Positions 14,159 through 22,055 of a DNA stretch of 27,953 nucleotides are shown here, piece after piece. The translations under genes and the position numbers were made by a program. The DNA is from DATGFB01 sp032160545 (lineage in GTDB: Bacteria; Actinomycetota; Actinomycetes; Mycobacteriales; Jatrophihabitantaceae): assembly GCA_032160545.1 (NCBI GenBank), contig JAVHVN010000024.1, positions 1 through 27,953 of the forward strand, given 5' to 3'. Within the stretch, counting starts at the first letter, position 1; each line of letters opens with the position of its first letter. The notes beneath the pieces were generated by a model, which was given only the letters and a program-made list of their open reading frames with translations, had not been told where the DNA came from and ran no database searches.

Positions 14159-14913
14159 CTCATGTTCAGCGCGTGTGTCGCCGTCGAACCGCCGTCCGCG
14201 ACGAACTCGGCGCCCGTGCAGTACGAGCTGCGCTCGCTGGCGAGGAACAAGACGAGCTCGGCGATCTCCTCCGCCCTGCCGACCCTGCGCAGCGCGAGCT
14301 TCTTGGTCACCGGCGTCAGGTCGACCTCGTGGCCGCCGATCGCGTCCTGCACCATCTTGGTGTCGATCATGCCGGGGTGTACCGAGTTGACCCTGATGCC
14401 CTGCGGCCCCAGTTCGAGCGCGGCCACCTTCGTCATGCCGCGGATCGCGAACTTGCTGGCCGCGTACGCCACCGTGTACGGCATCCCGGCCAGGCCTTCG
14501 ACCGACGAGAGGTTCACGATCGAGCCGCCCCGGGTCATCACCCGCGCCGCCGCGCGCATCCCCAGGAAGCACCCGAACTGGTTCGTGCGCACGACGCGCT
14601 CGTAGTCGGCGAGCGTCGTCTCGGCGACAGCCGAGAAGTGCAGCACCCCGGCGTTGTTCACCAGGATGTCCAGCCCGCCGAGAGTCTCGAGCGCCTCGCC
14701 GACGACCGTCGACCACTCGTCCTCGTCGGAGACATCGAGGTGGCGGTAGTGCGCCGCGTCGCCGATCTCCTGGGCCAGTTCCTTGCCGGCGGCGTCGTTC
14801 ACGTCGGCGATGACGACGCGGGCCCCCTCCGCGACGAACCGCCGCACCGCGGCAGCGCCCTGTCCCCGCGCGGCTCCCGTGACGATCGCGACCTTGCCGT
14901 CCAGCTCACCCAT
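14155..14913 (-). CDS. Short-chain dehydrogenase/reductase (hydroxysteroid-dehydrogenase-like)
   Basis: NAD(P)-dependent oxidoreductase of 252 residues. It has TGAARGQG (12-19) for nucleotide binding, NNAG (86-89), and the catalytic Ser137, Tyr150 and Lys154 (YAASK), with the Asp at the end of strand two (IADVND) favouring NAD. The sequence resembles actinobacterial 3-alpha/20-beta-hydroxysteroid dehydrogenase-like SDRs. The ATG has AGGAGGAG upstream. It is the last gene of the long minus-strand operon that begins with the hsd4A-like gene, 25 bases after the small membrane-protein stop. A steroid or sterol-derived alcohol is a reasonable substrate guess from context only. Confidence 0.9.
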   Translation of the reverse strand: MGELDGKVAIVTGAARGQGAAAVRRFVAEGARVVIADVNDAAGKELAQEIGDAAHYRHLDVSDEDEWSTVVGEALETLGGLDILVNNAGVLHFSAVAETTLADYERVVRTNQFGCFLGMRAAARVMTRGGSIVNLSSVEGLAGMPYTVAYAASKFAIRGMTKVAALELGPQGIRVNSVHPGMIDTKMVQDAIGGHEVDLTPVTKKLALRRVGRAEEIAELVLFLASERSSYCTGAEFVADGGSTATHALNMS

Positions 14914-14938
14914 GGGTGTTCTCCTCCTGCAGCCAGCG

Positions 14939-15508
14939 TCAGCCGAGCGACGGCCGGCAGACCCGGCACAGCGTCGGATCGATCTCGGTGCCCGTGAGGA
15001 CGTGCAGGTCCTCGCGGTGCGCGATCAGCGGGCAGTCGCGCCGGTGCACCGTCGTGCCGTTGCCGGCCAGGACCGGCACCGCTCCCGCATCGACGGCGGC
15101 GGTGTCGAGGGCGGTGCCGCTGCCCTGCCGCGACACCAGGTCGGCCAGGACGAGCAGGGTGTCCGCGAGCTGGCGGGAGCTGTCGCGTTGGTCGGCGGCG
15201 ATCTTCGCCAGCCAGGCCCCGAAGTACAGGAAGCCACCGACGAAGGTGAGGCCGAGGCCCAGAATGCCGCCCGAGATCAGGTACGTGCGCTGGTCGTAGT
15301 CGTAGTGCGAGTGCGCGGTGCCGTACCAACCCAGTGCGATGGCGACGATGCCGAGGGGCATCAGTACGGCACCGGCGGCGAAGAGGACCAGCTGCAGGGT
15401 TCGGTAGCGCTGGTCGCGAACCGCCGCCGGGTTGGCCAGCCGGGTGCGGCCGCCCGCCCGCTGCGCGCGCGGCGCGGGCGTCACCGCCGCCAGAGTCGTC
15501 GTGGCCAT
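14939..15508 (-). CDS. Two-helix membrane protein with His/Cys-rich C-terminal tail, function unknown
   Basis: A 189-residue protein I do not recognise. Residues 38-61 and 77-103 are membrane helices joined by a short loop with Tyr/His/Asp. A helical linker follows (KIAADQRDSSRQLADTLLVL). The C-terminal 35 residues hold VHRRDCPLI and CRVCRP, giving the spacing His155-x3-Cys159-x21-Cys181-x2-Cys184, a plausible zinc or other metal site. Its ATG lies three bases after the stop of the secreted protein gene, so the two are almost certainly co-translated. Position at the end of a LIV-type transport operon suggests an accessory envelope role, but the tail should face the cytoplasm only if both termini do, which is not proven. 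Confidence 0.8.
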   Translation of the reverse strand: MATTTLAAVTPAPRAQRAGGRTRLANPAAVRDQRYRTLQLVLFAAGAVLMPLGIVAIALGWYGTAHSHYDYDQRTYLISGGILGLGLTFVGGFLYFGAWLAKIAADQRDSSRQLADTLLVLADLVSRQGSGTALDTAAVDAGAVPVLAGNGTTVHRRDCPLIAHREDLHVLTGTEIDPTLCRVCRPSLG

Positions 15509-15511
15509 CCG

Positions 15512-17008
15512 TCATCCCTTCCGTAGGTCGGGCACGCCCGTGGCGAGGCCGAAGTCGCAGTTGCGAGCGCCACCCAGCAGCAGCCCGCCGGCACGGCGCA
15601 TCGCCCACCCGACGGCCGCGGCGAGCACCAGCCCGCCGAGGATCAGCATCCGAGGGACGTCCCCGAGGGCCGGCAGCGCACGGAACGCCGCGGGCGCGAT
15701 CGGCGTGCTTCCCGCGATGGGCACGGAGCCGCCGCCGGTGCCGGTACCCGGGGCGAGCGGGCTGGTGTTGCCGCCGGACGTCCCGCCGGTGCCGCCGCCG
15801 GCGGTCCCGCTCGTGCCGCCTCCGGTCGTCCCGATGACGCCGCCATCGCTGCCCGCCGGGACGCTGCCGCCGTCGTACGCCGGCGAGGCGTCGGCCGTCG
15901 CGTTCGAGTTGCCGATCGTGATGACGAACTTGGGAGCGAGGTCGAGGATCGGCTGCAGCTGGTCGCGCATGTTCCGCGGGATCTTGGCGGCGAGCGGGTC
16001 GAGCACGGTGTTGAGGACCGCCTTCAGCGGCTTCGTGTCGATCGAGATCTGCAGCGCCTGCGCGACCGCGGAGCCGCTCGAGCCCTGCGTGGTCTTCGTG
16101 ACCGGGATCGTCGCGAACTGCAGCCCGAGGGTCTTGAGCACTCCGCTGACCGTCGTCGAGAGCGCGGGCAGCCCGAGGTTGACCCCCTGGTCGTCGACGG
16201 GGATTCGCAGGCCCGCCACCGAGATGCTCGTGATCGTGCTGTTCGCGGTCGAGGTCGCCTTGGCCCCGTCGCTCACGACCTTCGAATCCACATCGAGACC
16301 GTTGACCTTCACGAGTCCGCCGAGCAACGAGATCGTGCTCACGGAGGCGTGCGCCTCGGACGTCACCGTCTTGTCGGCGACGTCGACCGTCGACGTGCTG
16401 GTCAGGTTCTGGCACTGGACGAGCGCGGCGAGCGGTGCGGAGACCGGCAGCGGCAGCGTCGTGGACTTGACCTTCGGTCCGCCGCTCGACTTGCCGGACA
16501 GCTGGCCGAGCCCGGTGCCGATTCCGCCGACCAGGTTGGTGTCCGGACCGGCGATGCCCAGCAGGGTCACGCTGGACTTGGTGTTCAGCCCGTCGGTCGA
16601 CGTCGTCATGCCGTTGCCGTCGGTCAGCTGCACGGCGTTCTTCGCCGGCGCGCCGGTGGTCGCGGGGTAGCGGGAGTTCGTCTGGACCGGGTACTGGGTG
16701 CCCGGCTTCTTGAGCAGCTGATCGAAGCCGTCGCCGACGGTGACGCCGGGCCAGAGATAGCTCGACAGGGCGCGGCTGGTCGGGCCGCTGTCGACGTTGG
16801 ACTTCGTGTAGCCGACGCTGGCGTCGATCTGCGGGTCGGATGGGATCGGGATGACCGGGTCATAGATCTCGAAGTGCACGACGGCGGCCTCGGCCACCGC
16901 GGTATACCCCCCGAGCGACGTGTCGGCCGAGGCCCCGGGACCCGGCCAGAGCAGCGTCGCGATCACCGCGGCCGTGCCACCCGCCAGCCACCTGTGCGAA
17001 GACTTCAC
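15512..17008 (-). CDS. Large secreted protein with C-terminal membrane anchor, function unknown
   Basis: A 498-residue exported protein. Residues 1-28 form a signal peptide with probable cleavage after ASA. The body (30-375) is rich in Ser, Thr, Val and Gly, with beta-type stretches such as TKSSVTLLGIAGPDTNLVGG and SISLLGGLVKVNGLDVDSKV. A Gly/Thr/Ser-rich linker at 380-430 precedes a hydrophobic helix at about 455-470 with flanking arginines, so the protein is probably tethered in the membrane and spans the wall. The GTG overlaps the livF stop by four bases and GGGGGAG lies upstream. I know no characterised family. Tight linkage to an ABC importer suggests a surface or cell-wall accessory. 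Confidence 0.82.
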   Translation of the reverse strand: MKSSHRWLAGGTAAVIATLLWPGPGASADTSLGGYTAVAEAAVVHFEIYDPVIPIPSDPQIDASVGYTKSNVDSGPTSRALSSYLWPGVTVGDGFDQLLKKPGTQYPVQTNSRYPATTGAPAKNAVQLTDGNGMTTSTDGLNTKSSVTLLGIAGPDTNLVGGIGTGLGQLSGKSSGGPKVKSTTLPLPVSAPLAALVQCQNLTSTSTVDVADKTVTSEAHASVSTISLLGGLVKVNGLDVDSKVVSDGAKATSTANSTITSISVAGLRIPVDDQGVNLGLPALSTTVSGVLKTLGLQFATIPVTKTTQGSSGSAVAQALQISIDTKPLKAVLNTVLDPLAAKIPRNMRDQLQPILDLAPKFVITIGNSNATADASPAYDGGSVPAGSDGGVIGTTGGGTSGTAGGGTGGTSGGNTSPLAPGTGTGGGSVPIAGSTPIAPAAFRALPALGDVPRMLILGGLVLAAAVGWAMRRAGGLLLGGARNCDFGLATGVPDLRKG

Positions 17009-17715
17009 GCCGCTCCCCCGAAGTACAGCTCGGTCAGTCGTCCCTGGATCTCGCTCGGCTCGCCGGTGGCGACGATGCGACCTCCGTGCATCACGGCCGC
17101 GTAGTCCGCGACACGCAGCGCTGTATTGGCAAACTGTTCCACGACGAGAATGGATACGCCCTGTTCGGCGATTTCGGCGACCGTGTCGTACAGCCCGTCG
17201 ACGATCAGTGGCGCGAGACCCATGGACAACTCGTCCAGAAGCAACAGCGCGGGATCGGATGCGAGCGTCCGCGCCAGTGACAACATCTGCTGCTCCCCGC
17301 CGGAGAGGCTGCCGGCCAGTTGCCGCCGCCGCTCCTTCAGCCGGGGGAATCGCGAGTACGCCTCGGTGAGGATCCGTTCGACCGGCAGCCCCGAGTAGGA
17401 CGCCAGCCAGAGGTTCTCCTCGACGGTGAGGTTCGGGAACACGCCCCTGCCCTCGGGCACCAGGCACAACCCGGCGCGGGTGAGCTCGTCGGGCGTCGCC
17501 CTCGCGACATGCACGCCGCCGAGGTGGATGTCGCCCTCCGTGGCAGGCATCAGGCCGCTGATGACGCGCAGCAGGGTGGTCTTGCCCGCACCGTTGGGCC
17601 CGAGCAACGCGACGACCGCGCCGCGCGGCACGCTGAGATCGACGCCACGGAGCACCTCGATGCGGCCGTAGCTGGCGCGCACCCCGATGAGCTCGAGGAT
17701 CGGCACCGGAGTCAT
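17005..17715 (-). CDS. livF: LIV-type ABC transporter ATP-binding protein LivF
   Basis: ATPase subunit of a branched-chain amino acid-type (HAAT) importer, 236 residues. Walker A GPNGAGKTT lies near residue 39, the signature LSGGEQQM near 139, and Walker B LLLLDELSMGL near 158, with LSMGLAP typical of LivF. The ATG overlaps the livG stop (ATGA), and its own stop overlaps the next gene's GTG. In this operon the importer may carry a non-amino-acid substrate. Confidence 0.94.
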   Translation of the reverse strand: MTPVPILELIGVRASYGRIEVLRGVDLSVPRGAVVALLGPNGAGKTTLLRVISGLMPATEGDIHLGGVHVARATPDELTRAGLCLVPEGRGVFPNLTVEENLWLASYSGLPVERILTEAYSRFPRLKERRRQLAGSLSGGEQQMLSLARTLASDPALLLLDELSMGLAPLIVDGLYDTVAEIAEQGVSILVVEQFANTALRVADYAAVMHGGRIVATGEPSEIQGRLTELYFGGAA

Positions 17716-18548
17716 CGCTCGTCCTCCGCATCGGTGCTGCCATCGACGCCGGTGCCGGCGAGATGGGCCGGCGGCTGTGGGTCGGCGGCGACCGCGGCGA
17801 ATGCCGGCTGGGGCGCGGGCGGGTCCGAGAAGCCGAGGTACGCAGCCTGGACGGCCGCGTCCGAGCGGATCTCGGCCGCCGTTCCGGTGGCGATGACCCT
17901 TCCGAACTCGAGTACGTGGATCAGGTGGCAGACGCCCATCACGAGTTCCATGTCGTGCTCGACCATCAGGATCGCCGTGCCGTCCGAGGCGAGATCGACG
18001 AGCAGGTCGCCGAACGCGGCGGTCTCGCTCTCGTCCAGGCCGGACGACGGCTCGTCGAGCAGCAGCAGTCGTGGCTCGATGGCCAGCGCGCGGGCCATCT
18101 CGAGCAACCGGGCGACGCCGGTCGGCACCGAGTCGGCGCGGTGGTGGGCATAGCGGCCGACGCCGACGCGGTCGATCAACTCGTCGACGACGCCGTCCTG
18201 CTTGCGGGTGAACCAGCTGCGCACGCCTGCATGGATCTCGCGGGCCACCAGGATGTTCTCGCGCACGGTGAGCGAGCCGAACGCCTCGAGACGCTGGAAG
18301 GTGCGCGCCATTCCTGCCTTCGCCCGGGAGTCGGGCGAGTTCCTGGTGACGTCGTGGCCACGGAAGCGCACGCGTCCCCGCGTCGGGGGCTGCAGGCCGG
18401 TGATCACGTTGAACAGCGTCGTCTTGCCCGCACCGTTCGGCCCGATCAGTCCGGTGATCGACCCGGCCTCGACCGAGAGCGACGCGTTGTCGACGGCGGT
18501 GACCCCGCCGAAGCGAACGGTGACGCCGCTGACCTCAAGCAATGCCAT
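17712..18548 (-). CDS. livG: LIV-type ABC transporter ATP-binding protein LivG
   Basis: Second ATPase subunit, 278 residues. Walker A GPNGAGKTTLFNVITG lies near residue 37; the LivG-type segment after it (ARTFQRLEAFGSLTVRENIL) and Walker B RLLLLDEPSSGLD are clear. The signature sequence is degenerate: VARLLEMARAL replaces the usual LSGGQQ, with GVARLLE at that position. The C-terminus is a Pro/Ala-rich tail of about 40 residues. It overlaps the permease gene by 14 bases and livF by four. The loss of a canonical LSGG is a notable variation, though LivG proteins often have LxYGxQR here. Confidence 0.92.
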   Translation of the reverse strand: MALLEVSGVTVRFGGVTAVDNASLSVEAGSITGLIGPNGAGKTTLFNVITGLQPPTRGRVRFRGHDVTRNSPDSRAKAGMARTFQRLEAFGSLTVRENILVAREIHAGVRSWFTRKQDGVVDELIDRVGVGRYAHHRADSVPTGVARLLEMARALAIEPRLLLLDEPSSGLDESETAAFGDLLVDLASDGTAILMVEHDMELVMGVCHLIHVLEFGRVIATGTAAEIRSDAAVQAAYLGFSDPPAPQPAFAAVAADPQPPAHLAGTGVDGSTDAEDER

Positions 18549-20517
18549 GGCCGACCACCCGTTCCGGTTCGCGCACGGACGACACCTCGGCCGACAGCTC
18601 GCCGGCGCTGCCCGCAGTCACGGCACCGACGTCCGTGCCCGCGGGCGCCGAGGACCCGGCCGTCCACGCCGGCAGCCGGTCGCGCAGCCACCGGCCCAGC
18701 GCGAACAGGTGGTTCGCGATCCCGTTGGGGTCCCGGCCGAGGCTCACCGCGCCGATGCCGATGATCAGGAACTCCAGGCCGCCGAGCGTCTTGAACTGTG
18801 ACTGCAACACCGGCAGCAGCATGAGCAGCAGGCCGCCCAGGGCGGCGCCGGTCACCGAGGTGACACCGCAGACGACGGCGAGCAGCAGGAGCAGCAGGCC
18901 GGAGAGCGCTTGGAAGTCGAGCGCCGAGATCGTCCCCCGCAGGCCGGCGTACAGCGCGCCGGCGAGCCCGGCGATGCCTGCCGACGTCGCGAACAGGCCC
19001 ACCCGGAACCAGCGCTGGTTGAGCCCGAGCGTCCCGCATGCCGCCGGGCTGTCGCGCATCGCGATCAGCAGCCGGCCGATGGCACCCCGGCGCAGCGCAA
19101 GGATGCCCAGCGACAGCACCGCGAACACGACCGTCATGAAGACGATCCAGCTGCTGTCGCTGCCGAACCGCATCCCGAACAGGTGCATGCGCTTGGCGTT
19201 GAGGCTGCCGTTGAAGCCGAACATGAAGGTCGACTGGAACACCAGCTTGTCCATCAGCTGGGCGAACGCCAAGGTAGCCAGGGCGAGGTAGAGACCGGTG
19301 AGCCTGAGCACCGGAAGCGCGACGACGGCGCCCACCGCCGCGGCGACGAGGACCGCGAGGACGACCGCGAGTGGCGAGCTCGTGTTCAGTTTCGCGACCA
19401 CCGTCGCCCCGATACCCATGAACGACAGCTGCGCGAGCGACACGTAGCCGCCGTAGCCGGTCAGCAGCACCAGCGAGAGCATGACGAGCGCGTACGACAG
19501 CGCGTAACCGACCCGGTCGACGTTGGTCGTCGAGAGCAGCGGCAGGATCGCGACGACCGCGATGATCAGGCCGACCCCGCTCTGCAGTACGCGCGTCGGC
19601 GACGGCACCGGAGCGGACAGGATGCCCTTGATCTGCCCGACCCGCAGGCGCACCTGTGGCACGAAGATCAGGACGATGAACAGCAGGAACGTCGGCAGCG
19701 ACGCCTGGAACCCGTCGAACAGCTGCGTCGTGGGGCCGTAGCCGACGGCGAACGCCTGCCCGAGCCCGAGCACGATCGCGCCGATGAAGGTCAGCGGCAA
19801 GCTGCGCAGCCGGCCGAGCATGGCGGCCGCGAAGGCGTTGATGACCAGGAACGTCAACTGGTAGTAGTCCAGCCCGACGTAGGAGACGAGCAGGATGCCG
19901 GCGAGTGCGGCCAGCGACGAGCCGATGGCCCAACTCGCCATCGACAGCCGCTGCGCGCTCGCACCGAAGAGCTCGAGCAGGTCCTTGTTGTCGACGACCG
20001 CGCGCATCGCCGTCCCGACCCGGGTGCGGTTGAGCAGGACGTAGAGCCCCGCCGCAACCGCCACCGACAGCCCGATCGTGAGCACGTAGTGCCAGCTCAC
20101 GAGGAACGTCCCGACGTTGAAGCCCTTCCCGCCGAAGAAGTAAGGCACCGAGTCGCGACCCTGGTCCGCGGGCCACGCCTGCTGCGCCACGCCGATCAGC
20201 AGCACGAACAGCCCGATCGTCACGACGAGGCTCACGCTGACCGGCGCGTCGCCGAGACCGCGCATCATCACCCGTTCGAGCACGATGCCCAGCAGCGGTG
20301 CGATGACGAGCAGGATCAGCAGGATCGCGAGCACGGTGGGGACGCTGCCCTTCACCGTGAGCTGCCAGTAGACGAACGCCATCACCATGCTGATCGCGCC
20401 GTGCCCGAGGTTGAAGACCCGGGTTGTCGTGTAGGTCAGCACGAGGCCGGAGGCGGCGATCGCATACGCGGCACCGGTGAACAGGCCGGTGATGGCGTAG
20501 GCCAGGAACGCGTTCAT
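18535..20517 (-). CDS. Fused LivH-LivM ABC transporter permease
   Basis: A 660-residue membrane protein combining both permease subunits of a LIV-type importer. The N-terminal half is LivH-like (AYAIAASGLVLTYTTTRVFN, then NLGHGAISM, and NRTRVGTAMRAVVDN); the C-terminal half is LivM-like (LLTGYGGYVSLAQLSFMGIG and AMRDSPAACGTLGLNQRW). About 17 hydrophobic segments are visible. The C-terminal 50 residues are polar. ATG 20517 starts six bases after the binding-protein stop. Fusion of the two permeases into one chain occurs in some actinobacteria but most LIV systems have two genes. The pairing of N- and C-halves would fix the heterodimer stoichiometry. Confidence 0.93.
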   Translation of the reverse strand: MNAFLAYAITGLFTGAAYAIAASGLVLTYTTTRVFNLGHGAISMVMAFVYWQLTVKGSVPTVLAILLILLVIAPLLGIVLERVMMRGLGDAPVSVSLVVTIGLFVLLIGVAQQAWPADQGRDSVPYFFGGKGFNVGTFLVSWHYVLTIGLSVAVAAGLYVLLNRTRVGTAMRAVVDNKDLLELFGASAQRLSMASWAIGSSLAALAGILLVSYVGLDYYQLTFLVINAFAAAMLGRLRSLPLTFIGAIVLGLGQAFAVGYGPTTQLFDGFQASLPTFLLFIVLIFVPQVRLRVGQIKGILSAPVPSPTRVLQSGVGLIIAVVAILPLLSTTNVDRVGYALSYALVMLSLVLLTGYGGYVSLAQLSFMGIGATVVAKLNTSSPLAVVLAVLVAAAVGAVVALPVLRLTGLYLALATLAFAQLMDKLVFQSTFMFGFNGSLNAKRMHLFGMRFGSDSSWIVFMTVVFAVLSLGILALRRGAIGRLLIAMRDSPAACGTLGLNQRWFRVGLFATSAGIAGLAGALYAGLRGTISALDFQALSGLLLLLLAVVCGVTSVTGAALGGLLLMLLPVLQSQFKTLGGLEFLIIGIGAVSLGRDPNGIANHLFALGRWLRDRLPAWTAGSSAPAGTDVGAVTAGSAGELSAEVSSVREPERVVGHGIA

Positions 20518-20522
20518 GCCCG

Positions 20523-22031
20523 TCAGCCCACCTTGGTGACGCCACCGCAGGAGAACGGGGCGGGCCCCTCGCGGACCCACTTGCCGCCCTTGAGCTGGAT
20601 GAACCCGTAACAGCCGGCGGTGACCTTCGCCGCGACGTGCTGCGGGCCGAACATGCCGTTGCCGGTCCAGTTGTCGACCTTCTTCAGCGCGGCGATGAGC
20701 GAGGCCCGGGTGAGCTGACCACCCAGCTCGAGGGCCTTCTGGGTGAACAGCCGGCCGGCCGACCACGCGAAGATGCCGAAGTAGTTCGGCTGGGCGCTCG
20801 GCGCGACCCGCTTGAGCCAGGTGAGGTAGGTCTGCATCTCGGGGATGCTCGGTGCCTCGTCGAACAGCCGGCTGTTGATGAAGATCTTGGTCCCCTCGAC
20901 CGCGCTGCCGCCGGACTTGACGTAGCCCGGGTCGTAGGCGACGGGGTCGAGCACGAAGACCGGCTTGAACGACTGCTGGCTCATCGCCTGGGCCAGCTTC
21001 ACCGCGTACTGGTACGCGCCGACGAACTGGACGTACTTGACGCCGTCCGCCTTCATCTTCGACACGTAGGTCGTGTAATTGAACGCGGTGACGTCGATGG
21101 CGAAGATGTCGTTGTGGAAGTTGAAGCCACGCGCCTGCCAGCCCTTGATCTCGTTCGTCGCGTTGAGTGAGGACGCCCCGGCGTTCAGGTAGGCGAACGC
21201 GGCGTGGTCGGCCACGCCGGCATAGGTCTTCTTGAAGTAGTCCGGCGGCGACTGCGGAACGTAGCCGGCGTTCAGCGACTGCGCACCGAAGACCACGGGC
21301 GAGTTGACGCGGGCCTGCTCGGTCGCGGCCGCGCGGATGTCGGGAATGCCGCACTGCGTCACCGTCTGCGCGCCCCCGTCGTCGAAGGCTCCCATCGAAC
21401 CCACCATCGCGAAGGCCTGCGAGCAGGCGCTCGTCGATGCCTGCTGGTCACCACCGGAGCTGGTCTGGCTGTCGAGGTTCTCGAGCGCGAGCTTGCGACC
21501 GCAGATGGTGGAGGACGAGTTGAAGTAGGCGACGTAGGCCTTCATGGCCTGCTGGACGCCGGCGAACAATCCGGGCACCGGGCCACTGACGTCGGCGACG
21601 TTGGCAAGCGTGATCGTCGAGTTGGTGATGCCCGTGCCGTTCTTGAAGCCGTTGCAGCTGCCGACCTTGATCCCGGCAGCCGCGTTGCCCGGATTGGACG
21701 CCCCTGCACCGGCACCGGCGTTCGAACCGCCCCCCGTTGCCCCCGAGCCGCCGCCGGACCCGCCGGACCCGCCGGAACCACCGCTGGTTGCGCCACTACC
21801 GGTGCTGCCGGTGTTGGTGGCGCCGCCCTTCGCGGTGCCGTTGCCTGCCACCCCGGCGTTGCTGGCGTTGCCAGTGGCTCCGGCGGCGTTGCCGTTGCCG
21901 CCGCCGAGCGCGTTCTGCGCCTCGATGAACTGCGACGGAGGCACGGCGGAACCGCACGCGGCGAGCACGCTCATCACACCGGCTGCGAGCACGGCGCTGA
22001 CGGGCTTCCTGAACCGGTTGCGGCTGACCAC
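20523..22031 (-). CDS. Lipoprotein periplasmic-type substrate-binding protein with long Gly-rich tether
   Basis: Receptor of the LIV-type importer, 502 residues. A signal peptide ends in the lipobox LAAC with Cys26. Residues about 43-120 are an extended Gly/Asn/Ser/Thr/Ala-rich, uncharged linker, after which the type I binding fold begins (ITNSTITLANVADVSGPVPG) and continues with VGSMGAFDDGGAQTVTQCGI and FGIFAWSAGRLFTQKALELG. Normal LivK proteins are near 370-400 residues; the excess is the tether. It starts at GTG 22031 with GAGGAG upstream, 24 bases after the hsd4A-like stop. Internal cysteines (about six) suggest disulfides. Neighbours suggest a steroid or steroid acid as ligand rather than an amino acid. 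Confidence 0.9.
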   Translation of the reverse strand: MVSRNRFRKPVSAVLAAGVMSVLAACGSAVPPSQFIEAQNALGGGNGNAAGATGNASNAGVAGNGTAKGGATNTGSTGSGATSGGSGGSGGSGGGSGATGGGSNAGAGAGASNPGNAAAGIKVGSCNGFKNGTGITNSTITLANVADVSGPVPGLFAGVQQAMKAYVAYFNSSSTICGRKLALENLDSQTSSGGDQQASTSACSQAFAMVGSMGAFDDGGAQTVTQCGIPDIRAAATEQARVNSPVVFGAQSLNAGYVPQSPPDYFKKTYAGVADHAAFAYLNAGASSLNATNEIKGWQARGFNFHNDIFAIDVTAFNYTTYVSKMKADGVKYVQFVGAYQYAVKLAQAMSQQSFKPVFVLDPVAYDPGYVKSGGSAVEGTKIFINSRLFDEAPSIPEMQTYLTWLKRVAPSAQPNYFGIFAWSAGRLFTQKALELGGQLTRASLIAALKKVDNWTGNGMFGPQHVAAKVTAGCYGFIQLKGGKWVREGPAPFSCGGVTKVG

Positions 22032-22055
22032 GCGGTTTCTCCTCGCAACGTCGAG

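Noticed and set aside
15512..17743. A 743-codon frame joining the secreted protein to upstream sequence
   Set aside because: Above 17008 it is the shadow of livF and livG; a signal peptide starts cleanly at GTG 17008.
18535..21354. A 939-codon minus-strand frame continuing upstream of the LivHM permease
   Set aside because: The part above 20517 is an out-of-frame reading of the substrate-binding protein gene, with Arg/Pro-rich low-complexity sequence. The real start is ATG 20517.
21700..21910. GC-rich imperfect repeats that look like a tandem array
   Set aside because: They are Gly/Ser/Asn/Thr codon repeats of the binding-protein linker, not an independent element. The same holds for 15720-15860 in the secreted protein.
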